Positions 1 to 5,996 of a stretch of 13,682 nt of DNA are shown in pieces. Numbering within the stretch: the stretch's first letter is position 1; each line of letters begins with the position of its first letter. A program made the translations under genes and the position numbers. The stretch covers positions 1-13,682 of the forward strand of contig DPMX01000201.1 in NCBI GenBank assembly GCA_003540955.1. Reading direction: 5' to 3'. This DNA is from Gammaproteobacteria bacterium (GTDB taxonomy: Bacteria; Pseudomonadota; Gammaproteobacteria; Ga0077536). A model generated the notes under the pieces. The model did not search any database. It saw only the letters and a program-made list of their open reading frames with translations, and had not been told where the DNA came from.

Positions 1-1323
1 GACCTTGCTAGACCAGAGGAGCATTTTTCTTTGCTTGACCGGACTCACAACCGGTTTTTTATTCACCAAGGTGGAATGAAGGGAGACGGAGAAATTCCCA
101 ACCACCGGTCACGATTTCAAGTATCTCAAGCAGCATTCGAATTAAGGGAGGGGGCGACAGACTTAATAGTTGATTTATTTTGGTCATCCGAGGCGGGAAT
201 GCAAGTAATAAAGCGGTTCACGTTTCAACGCGGTAGTTATGTCGTAGGCATAGAATACTTAATCGACAATAAAACGGCGGTGCCATGGTCGGGCCGAGTC
301 TACGAACAGCTGCAACGAGCAAAACCCCGTTCCAAACGCACTTTAATCTACACTTTTACTGGTGCCGCGATTTCTACCCCTGACAAAAGATATGAAAAAC
401 TAGACTTCGACGATTTAGAAGACGCACCGCTTAACTTTGCGGTAAAAGATGGCTGGGTAGGGATATTGGAGCATTATTTTGTCAGCGCTTTGGTCCCACC
501 GGCTGAAGACTTGAGCCATTTTTATTCTTTGATCCTTGACGAAACACGCTATGTAGTCGGTCATTGGAGCCCGCCAATGCAAATTCCGGCGGGAGGGTTT
601 GATAGCGTTCGGTCCTCCATTTTCATAGGACCAAAGCTACAAGATGTTCTGGAAGAGGTTGCTCCCGGGCTGGAACTCACAGTTGATTTTGGCGTGCTGT
701 GGTTTATCGCGAAACCACTTTTCGTGATCCTTCAATTCATTAAGGACACAACAGGTAATTGGGGCTGGGCGATTATAATTTTGACTTGTCTACTCAAGCT
801 GGTTTTTTATCCATTGTCTGCGGCTGGCTATAGATCGATGGCGAACATGCGAAAAGTACAGCCGAGGATGGTCGCTATGAAAGAGCGCTACGGTAAAGAT
901 CGGGCGGGCTTGAATCAAGCGATGATGGCACTCTACAAAGAAGAAAAAATAAACCCATTAGGTGGTTGTTTGCCAATATTGGTACAGATCCCCGTGTTTA
1001 TCTCACTCTATTGGGTACTTCTTGAGAGTGTTGAGTTGCGCCAGGCGCCTTTCGCGCTCTGGCTAGTTGACCTAACGTCTAAGGATCCGTTTTTTATACT
1101 CCCGTTGATTATGGGGATAAGCATGTGGGTTCAGCAAAAACTGAATCCAGCGCCGATGGATCCTGTGCAACAAAAAGTTATGCAGATTTTGCCATTTGCG
1201 TTTACTATCTTTTTTATGTTTTTTCCATCTGGTCTTGTTCTTTACTGGGTGGTAAATAACATTTTGTCGATAGCACAACAATGGCATATCACTCGTAACG
1301 TAGAGAACGAGCAAAAAGCGTAG
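1..1323 (+). CDS. yidC: Membrane protein insertase YidC, 5'-truncated by the window edge
   Basis: YidC inserts and folds inner-membrane proteins, alone or with SecYEG. The frame is open from base 1 to the TAG at 1321-1323 (440 codons), so about 110 N-terminal residues (first membrane segment and start of the periplasmic domain) lie outside the window compared with the roughly 550-residue family length. What is visible: the beta-rich periplasmic domain (bases 1 to about 690), then the conserved hydrophobic core with segments near 691-740, 751-825, 960-1030, 1090-1130 and 1185-1270. The cytoplasmic stretch SMANMRKVQP (from 835) carries the conserved groove Arg at 850-852; GGCLPILVQIPVFISLYWVL and FPSGLVLYWVVNN are family signatures. 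The C-terminus is short, with little basic tail. mnmE follows after 20 bp, as in many gammaproteobacteria. A TTG at 31 is not a real start because the reading frame and YidC homology continue upstream. Confidence 0.96.
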   Translation, partial: DLARPEEHFSLLDRTHNRFFIHQGGMKGDGEIPNHRSRFQVSQAAFELREGATDLIVDLFWSSEAGMQVIKRFTFQRGSYVVGIEYLIDNKTAVPWSGRVYEQLQRAKPRSKRTLIYTFTGAAISTPDKRYEKLDFDDLEDAPLNFAVKDGWVGILEHYFVSALVPPAEDLSHFYSLILDETRYVVGHWSPPMQIPAGGFDSVRSSIFIGPKLQDVLEEVAPGLELTVDFGVLWFIAKPLFVILQFIKDTTGNWGWAIIILTCLLKLVFYPLSAAGYRSMANMRKVQPRMVAMKERYGKDRAGLNQAMMALYKEEKINPLGGCLPILVQIPVFISLYWVLLESVELRQAPFALWLVDLTSKDPFFILPLIMGISMWVQQKLNPAPMDPVQQKVMQILPFAFTIFFMFFPSGLVLYWVVNNILSIAQQWHITRNVENEQKA

Positions 1324-1343
1324 CTGTCAAACTAGGAAGTCCG

Positions 1344-2678
1344 GTGCGCCAATTAAATGACCCCATTGCTGCTGTTGCGACCCCAGCAGGCCGTGGTGCA
1401 CTCGCAATACTGCGGATATCCGGCAGTGATTTAAAGCGAATTGCTAAAAATTTATTTGGCAAGCTACCTCGTCCGAGAGTGGCGACACTCCTTACAATAA
1501 CTGGGGTCGATAAAGCGGCCATTGATAACGCAGTAGTGATCTACTTTCGTGGGCCACACTCCTTTACTGGCGAAGACGTAATTGAAATTCAAACCCATGG
1601 TGGAGCGGTTGCTATTCGAGAAGTCATGCGTGCGGCCTGCGCGGCCGGAGCGCGGCAAGCCCGCGGGGGCGAATTTAGCGAGCGAGCCTTTATAAACGGG
1701 AAAATAGATCTTATACAAGCGGAGGCCATAGCGGATCTGATTGAGAGCTCTACGACATTAACAGCTGGTCTAGCGCAGAAGTCACTAGCGGGTCACTTTT
1801 CACGGCAAGTTAATTCAATCATCGAAAAATTAAAGTCCATTCACGTAGTAATTGAGGCGATGATCGATTTTCCCGAGGACGAAATACCATTAGTAACATC
1901 CACAGATCTTGCAACACGTTCAAACGAAGTCGGCCTCGCGATCAAGCGTTTAATCCACAAGTCTGAGCGCGGTGCTAGAGTAAAAGACGGCCTAAGTATC
2001 GCTATAATTGGTAGGCCAAACGTTGGTAAATCTACATTGCTGAATGTTCTCTCCGGCGAAGATCGCGCTATTGTCACGCGCGAACCGGGAACAACCCGCG
2101 ACATTTTGACCGTCGACATCGAACTTGATGGGTTACTTGTCAGGTTATATGACACGGCTGGGTTACGAGAAACTGAAAGCGACGTAGAGAAAGAGGGGGT
2201 ACGTCGGGCTAAAGAAAAAGTATGCGAAGCGGATGCGATATTTTTTGTCGTTACTTCCGAAATGGATGATTTAGACGAATATGTCGGCGATTTAACCATA
2301 CCGGTATTCAAAATCCGTAATAAGATAGACCTTGATGGGCTTGAGGTGATGTTAGAGCCCCTTGCATCTGGCGCTTACCTTCAAATTTCAGCTAAACAGG
2401 AACGAGGCATTGATTTAATCTATACCGCGTTGGCTGACTACTTCAATATTGTTAGCGAACCCGACAATATGATCTTAGCGCGCGAACGTCATATAACAGA
2501 GTTGAATGCTGCCGCTGAAGCGTTGGATTTTAATCACCGCGAGTTATATCAATGCTCCCCTGAACTTGGGGCTGAACGAATTCGTGTAGCTATGCGAGCC
2601 CTGGGTACCCTTACTGGAAAGTACACTAATGAGGAGTTATTGGGAGAGATCTTTTCCACGTTCTGTATAGGTAAGTAA
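1344..2678 (+). CDS. mnmE: tRNA modification GTPase MnmE (TrmE)
   Basis: MnmE with MnmG installs the cmnm5/nm5 group on U34 of certain tRNAs, using GTP and a folate-bound one-carbon unit. The 444-residue product has the normal length. Domains: N-terminal folate-binding domain (about 1-118), helical domain interrupted by the G domain (about 215-375), and C-terminal helices. G motifs are complete: P-loop GRPNVGKS 223-230, TTRD 250-253, DTAG 270-273, NKID 326-329. The protein ends in FCIGK (440-444), including the Cys characteristic of MnmE. The start is GTG at 1344, preceded by AGGAAG at 1334-1339, and the N-terminal sequence from this codon matches the family start. It is probably co-transcribed with yidC. 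mnmG, often the next gene in relatives, does not follow here; the oxidase region does. Confidence 0.97.
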   Translation: MRQLNDPIAAVATPAGRGALAILRISGSDLKRIAKNLFGKLPRPRVATLLTITGVDKAAIDNAVVIYFRGPHSFTGEDVIEIQTHGGAVAIREVMRAACAAGARQARGGEFSERAFINGKIDLIQAEAIADLIESSTTLTAGLAQKSLAGHFSRQVNSIIEKLKSIHVVIEAMIDFPEDEIPLVTSTDLATRSNEVGLAIKRLIHKSERGARVKDGLSIAIIGRPNVGKSTLLNVLSGEDRAIVTREPGTTRDILTVDIELDGLLVRLYDTAGLRETESDVEKEGVRRAKEKVCEADAIFFVVTSEMDDLDEYVGDLTIPVFKIRNKIDLDGLEVMLEPLASGAYLQISAKQERGIDLIYTALADYFNIVSEPDNMILARERHITELNAAAEALDFNHRELYQCSPELGAERIRVAMRALGTLTGKYTNEELLGEIFSTFCIGK

Positions 2679-2697
2679 CGCTGCGAGGCCCAACAAC

Positions 2698-2781
2698 ATG
2701 ACTACGATACCTTTTCGTCAGGGATCTAAAAATTATCGAACGCATATCGAAGCACCCGTAAAGAGCGATGTCTTTAAGTAG
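2698..2781 (+). CDS. Possible small ORF overlapping the start of the COX2-like gene
   Basis: A 27-codon ATG ORF begins 20 bp after mnmE and has a well-placed GAGG (2685-2688, 9 nt spacing). It ends with TAG at 2779-2781, 14 bp inside the COX2-like gene in another frame. The arrangement would allow translational coupling, because the COX2-like gene itself has only a weak Shine-Dalgarno sequence. The peptide is basic and polar, starts MTTIPFRQGSKNYR, has no membrane segment and resembles nothing I know. It may be a chance ORF; the ribosome site and the overlap are the only support. Confidence 0.25.
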   Translation: MTTIPFRQGSKNYRTHIEAPVKSDVFK

Positions 2782-3469
2782 CACCACACACGACGTACAT
2801 TTGATCGTTTTTTGGACCTGTGGGTTTATCGCTGTGTTGGTGTTTGCAGCGACGATTTATTTCACCTTTACCCATAGAAATTTGCAAGAAAAGGCCGGAG
2901 CGAACTTTCATAAAAACCATACTACGGAACTTGTTTGGACAGCGATTCCGTTCATAATTCTCGTGTTAATGGCTATTCCTGCGACAAAGACTTTGTTGGA
3001 CTCCGAGAAAGAACGGGGATCTGAAATTCGATTAATAGTTACGGGGAATAATTGCAATTGGTCATATGATTACCTTGATTACGATATAAGTATTTTAAGT
3101 AACGCAGGCCGGGGTACGCCGGAGATAACGATTGAGGGCGTTAAACCAGACCTAGCTGGTAACGACAAGCCGATAGTTTTGCCTGTACAAACAAAAATAC
3201 ACTTGATTTTTATTTCAATAGATCGACCTTACCCGTGGTCGGTAGAAGGAATCGATATTACACAGGAGATTCTACCCGGAGTTACAACTAGCCGCCGGGT
3301 CGAAATTATGGTCCCCGGCGTTTATCGAGGGCTCCCGGTTACCGTCTGTGGGCCTGAAAGCGGATTTATGCCAATTACACTGATTGCTACTACCAAACAT
3401 GAATACAATGAATGGATTAATCGCCAAGAAGCCCCGCGACCGATGAAGGATCAAGGTACACGGCGTTGA
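2768..3469 (+). CDS. Divergent cytochrome c oxidase subunit II-like protein lacking most CuA ligands
   Basis: The 233-residue protein has the COX2 layout: membrane hairpin with TM1 about 10-34 and TM2 about 53-71 (TELVWTAIPFIILVLMAIP is a clear COX2 TM2 signature), then a periplasmic cupredoxin-like domain with the aromatic strand GNNCNWSYDY (93-102) and VCGPESGFMPITL (193-205). Aligned by eye with CtaC of this window, the CuA site reads Tyr155 for the first His, Pro190 for the first Cys, Thr192 for Glu and Ser198 for the second His; only Cys194 and Met201 remain. The Trp that normally accepts electrons from cytochrome c is Cys96. It has no cytochrome c domain. The residual CG-x3-GFMPI motif suggests descent from a CuA-type COX2 rather than a quinol-oxidase CyoA. 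An in-frame stop at 2759-2761 fixes ATG 2768 as the start; the upstream AAGAG is weak. It may be an assembly, structural or sensory paralogue; electron transfer through CuA is unlikely. Confidence 0.85.
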   Translation: MSLSSTTHDVHLIVFWTCGFIAVLVFAATIYFTFTHRNLQEKAGANFHKNHTTELVWTAIPFIILVLMAIPATKTLLDSEKERGSEIRLIVTGNNCNWSYDYLDYDISILSNAGRGTPEITIEGVKPDLAGNDKPIVLPVQTKIHLIFISIDRPYPWSVEGIDITQEILPGVTTSRRVEIMVPGVYRGLPVTVCGPESGFMPITLIATTKHEYNEWINRQEAPRPMKDQGTRR

Positions 3470-4050
3470 CGAAATTTCCGTAATCCACCGGCGTTTATCC
3501 AATAGACGAGTTGTGTTAGCACTATAAGAAAAGCAAAGATAAAAATGTAGCCGTAGGACTGGCCACCCACTTGAAATTGGAAAACAGCACGATAAATTTT
3601 GTCTTGCTTCGGGTGCGGGGCCGTAACGATGCCGATATAGCTCCCGGCTTTTCGAAATTTATATTCGACAGTCATTACGCCACTCGGCCGCCGCGTCGGC
3701 GGTTGGTAAAAGACAGTCACCCGTTCAAGATCTTTAATGGATTCAATATCATCCCAGTTGGCAAAGACACCAAAATCCCCAATATCTTCAATAATACGGA
3801 AATCCACCGGTATTTGGTTTAAAAAGCCGTGGAGGTACTCGATCACAAACACGCTTTCTCCGACATCCGGAATGTCCTCGCAGAATTCTGTGTTGCCCCT
3901 AGATTTGGGCTGGTATCCAGTAAAGTGAGCTTTAAGAAAACCGATGTTTAGAACGCAAGTATCTTCTTCGAAGGCAACGCCGCCGTGCGCGAGCAACAAA
4001 GGGCTAAAGAGCAAAAAGTAGGCGAGAAGAGGAAGGTAAAAAAGACGCAT
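3451..4050 (-). CDS. Exported, membrane-anchored protein with predicted N-terminal histidine, oxidase-associated
   Basis: I do not recognise a named family. The 199-residue product has a signal peptide (1-21, LLLA before the predicted cleavage), which would leave His22 as the mature N-terminus (HGGVAFEED). A periplasmic domain of about 140 residues follows, with Cys32, His42, Cys57, His74 and His146, then one C-terminal membrane segment (about 167-186) and a short basic cytoplasmic tail. An N-terminal His exposed by signal cleavage is known as a copper ligand in CopC, LPMOs and PmoB, so a copper role for the oxidase is a reasonable but unproven inference. It is the last gene on the strand of the oxidase operon, 145 bp after the COX4 gene, and its 3' end overlaps the convergent COX2-like gene by 19 bp. 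No Shine-Dalgarno sequence precedes ATG 4050. Confidence 0.8.
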   Translation of the reverse strand: MRLFYLPLLAYFLLFSPLLLAHGGVAFEEDTCVLNIGFLKAHFTGYQPKSRGNTEFCEDIPDVGESVFVIEYLHGFLNQIPVDFRIIEDIGDFGVFANWDDIESIKDLERVTVFYQPPTRRPSGVMTVEYKFRKAGSYIGIVTAPHPKQDKIYRAVFQFQVGGQSYGYIFIFAFLIVLTQLVYWINAGGLRKFRQRRVP

Positions 4051-4129
4051 GCTGCGTGTGAATCGCGTCCGATTTCACTGTGGTGTCGAGATCGAAAAAC
4101 GTAATAATCTGGCCACAGACGAGCTAAGT

Positions 4130-4143
4130 GTTGCTAGAGCAAC
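4130..4143. repeat. Short inverted repeat between the COX4 and N-terminal-His genes
   Basis: GTTGC and GCAAC arms flank a 4-base loop in the 145-bp gap 4051-4195. There is no T-run after it on either strand, so it is not a convincing intrinsic terminator; it could attenuate or stabilise the operon transcript, or be chance. I see no other clear signal in this gap, including no strong promoter for the downstream gene. Confidence 0.25.
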
Positions 4144-4195
4144 GCGGTATATGGGCCGACCAACCGGTATTACCAGCGAGTCGCAACCCTAGCCC

Positions 4196-4564
4196 TTATG
4201 GTCCGCCAAAAAAAGTAAGTCTACTCAGAAAAGTGTAATTCGCTTCAGACGTCATAAGGCCGATGAACACAAGTAACACCAGGGGAGGTAACAAAATGGC
4301 GAATGATAAAGCTAGACGCTCCCAGACCATGTGCATGAATACGGCAATGATAAAGCCTGCCTTTAAGAACATGAAAATGAGGATTAAGGACCACCGCAAG
4401 AGCCCTTGGAGCTGCATGTAATCGACCATATACGACCCAACACTCAAAACGAATAACAAAAACCACACCCATAGGTATGTGGAAATGGGGTGCTCTTGTC
4501 CTTCGACATGATCTTCGGGTGCGTGTGCCGGTCCGGATATTGTTGCTGTTTCTGCGTCTGACAT
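4196..4564 (-). CDS. Cytochrome c oxidase subunit IV-type protein
   Basis: A small integral membrane subunit of bacterial caa3/aa3 oxidases (COX4-pro type), thought to stabilise the complex. From the preferred start the product is 122 residues, with a polar acidic N-terminus and three membrane segments (about 28-47, 58-78 and 84-104). The segment LKAGFIIAVFMHMVWER carries the FMH pattern typical of this family. I chose the ATG at 4564 because it gives a normal N-terminus (MSDAETATIS) and lies 8 bp after the COX3 stop. A longer frame reaching 4630 would overlap the COX3 gene by 58 bp and add an untypical basic leader. Probably translated by coupling or re-initiation from the upstream COX3 gene. 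Confidence 0.88.
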   Translation of the reverse strand: MSDAETATISGPAHAPEDHVEGQEHPISTYLWVWFLLFVLSVGSYMVDYMQLQGLLRWSLILIFMFLKAGFIIAVFMHMVWERLALSFAILLPPLVLLVFIGLMTSEANYTFLSRLTFFGGP

Positions 4565-4572
4565 GTTGGAGC

Positions 4573-5298
4573 CTACCAAAGGTAAAAAAATGCGAAGATG
4601 AACACCCATACGAGGTCGACGAAATGCCAATATAGGCCCATGATCTCAATCTCTTCATAATCCCCAGGCCGATGGGTAAACAAACCTGGACGCCCGATAT
4701 CAAGGCTGCCCCTATACACCTTCACCGCCATAATAATCAGGAACAAGACCCCAACAGACACGTGGAAACCGTGGAATCCAGTGATCATAAAAAAGCATGC
4801 GCCAAACTGTTCAGCGCCCATTGGGTTGCCCCAGGGCCGCACGCCCTCATCAACGATGAGCTTAGTCCACTCGAAAGCCTGCATACCAACGAACGAAGCG
4901 CCGAATAGTGCGGTTATGACAAGCAATAGGCCGGTCACCTTTTTGTTCTTGCGGTATCCGAACATGACCGCCATCGCCATGGTGCCGCTGCTACTAATAA
5001 GAATAAAAGTCATAATGGCGATTAGCACCAACGGTATATGGTTACCCATAATAGTTAGTGCGAACACTTCGCTCGGATTAGGCCACGGCACGGTGGTGGT
5101 CATGCGCACCTTCATGTAGCTCAACAGAAAACAAGAAAAAATAAAGGTGTCGCTAAGTAAGAAGATCCACATCATTGCCTTGCCCCAAGGCACGCGCTTG
5201 AACGCCCGCTGGTCAGACGACCAATCAGAGACTATGCCCGGCAGGCCTTCAACCATGTCTATTGAACGCCCGGTATCTACTGCTATCTCATTCGACAC
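4573..5298 (-). CDS. ctaE: Cytochrome c oxidase subunit III
   Basis: Subunit III of the haem-copper oxidase, which supports proton uptake and stability of the catalytic subunit. The 241-residue protein has a long polar N-terminus (1-38) and five membrane segments (about 41-60, 86-110, 120-140, 162-185 and 213-238), like the short bacterial form. Family motifs: MQAFEWTKL (139-147), ITGFHGFHVSVG (162-173) and LYWHFVDLVWVFIFAFFYL near the C-terminus (222-240). The start is GTG at 5298, with AAGGA at 5308-5312 nine bases upstream. It lies between the second COX3-type gene (20-bp gap) and the COX4 gene (8-bp gap). Of the two COX3 proteins here this one is closer to the standard family; which is bound to CtaD, or whether both are, cannot be told from sequence. 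Confidence 0.93.
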   Translation of the reverse strand: MSNEIAVDTGRSIDMVEGLPGIVSDWSSDQRAFKRVPWGKAMMWIFLLSDTFIFSCFLLSYMKVRMTTTVPWPNPSEVFALTIMGNHIPLVLIAIMTFILISSSGTMAMAVMFGYRKNKKVTGLLLVITALFGASFVGMQAFEWTKLIVDEGVRPWGNPMGAEQFGACFFMITGFHGFHVSVGVLFLIIMAVKVYRGSLDIGRPGLFTHRPGDYEEIEIMGLYWHFVDLVWVFIFAFFYLW

Positions 5299-5318
5299 TT
5301 CTGTGAATCCTTATGTTG

Positions 5319-5981
5319 TTAGGTCGATAACATCAGACCAAATAATACGAACCAAACGACCAGCAAAAAGTGCCAGTAAGCCGTACAGAGTTCCACACTC
5401 AAGCGTACTTCGGCGGCTTCGCTGCCACGCCAGACCTTAAAAGAGGTGCGGCACCACGCTACCAGGCCGCCAAGCATATGGAGACCGTGCAGGCCAGTAA
5501 TCAAGTAGAAAAAGCCGTTTGCCGGATTTGTGCTGGGGTGATACCCGAGGTCGCCGAGCTGTTGCCAGGCAACGAGCTGACCGACCATAAAGCTTATCGT
5601 CAACCCGCCACCCGCTGCGAGACCTATTTTGACACCGCCGATCTCTTCCTTCTCAACCGAGTGTCGCGCCCATTGCAAAGCAATACTGCTAAGTACCAGG
5701 ATCGCGGTGTTGAACCAGAGCAAGGTTGGTTCTGGCAATGGCCGCCAATCGCCTAGCTCCATGCGAGTAGTGTATGCGCTGATAAACAAAGCAAACAGCG
5801 AAGTGACAACTGCAAGAAAAACCCAGAGGCCAATTTTCGCCTTCGCCTGTGAGAACGAACCCCCGTGACCCTCAACGATAGTTGTTCGGGCAATCCATGG
5901 GGTTGTGCTCATGGTCTGTTTCAACAGCCATCCAGCGACAACCGCCATGATGAGAAACATTATTCCGACTGATATGCCCAT
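5319..5981 (-). CDS. Second, divergent COX3-type subunit with an extra N-terminal membrane segment
   Basis: A 220-residue member of the COX3 superfamily. Six hydrophobic segments can be drawn (about 4-20, 48-70, 86-104, 117-139, 154-177 and 196-217); the first is an extra one before a TPW motif at 27-29. Retained motifs: ITGLHGLHMLGG (161-172) and AYWHFLLVVWFVLFGLML (201-218). The Glu of the QAFEW motif in the neighbouring subunit III is not obvious here; the region reads QLVAWQQLGDLG (135-146). ATG 5981 is 15 bp after the ctaD stop, with only a weak ribosome site; Met24 (base 5912) is an alternative start that would remove the first segment. Related NorE-like COX3 proteins occur near other oxidases and nitric oxide reductases, but no nor gene is seen. 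Likely an additional subunit of this oxidase. Confidence 0.88.
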   Translation of the reverse strand: MGISVGIMFLIMAVVAGWLLKQTMSTTPWIARTTIVEGHGGSFSQAKAKIGLWVFLAVVTSLFALFISAYTTRMELGDWRPLPEPTLLWFNTAILVLSSIALQWARHSVEKEEIGGVKIGLAAGGGLTISFMVGQLVAWQQLGDLGYHPSTNPANGFFYLITGLHGLHMLGGLVAWCRTSFKVWRGSEAAEVRLSVELCTAYWHFLLVVWFVLFGLMLST

Positions 5982-5996
5982 TTTGGAGGTACCGTC

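Noticed and set aside
31..33. TTG as the start of yidC
   Set aside because: The same frame is open to base 1 with YidC-like residues before it, and a 430-residue YidC would lack its first membrane segment; the gene is simply cut by the window edge.
1841..2311. 156-codon frame antisense to mnmE
   Set aside because: It lies wholly within the GTPase domain of mnmE on the opposite strand, and its product is Ser/Thr-rich with no recognisable domain, as expected of a shadow frame.
2768..3469. Reading the COX2-like gene as quinol oxidase subunit CyoA
   Set aside because: CyoA also lacks CuA, but here the residual Cys-Gly-x3-Gly-Phe-Met-Pro-Ile and the aromatic strand align directly with CuA-type COX2, and no cyoB-type partner is present.
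4078..4118. CTGTGG/CCACAG arms around a 29-base loop before the N-terminal-His gene
   Set aside because: Six-base arms with a long loop and no T-run are likely by chance in 145 bp; not supportable as a terminator or operator.
4565..4630. Upstream extension of the COX4 gene to 4630
   Set aside because: It would overlap the COX3 gene by 58 bp and add a basic leader not expected in COX4 proteins; ATG 4564 gives the normal N-terminus.
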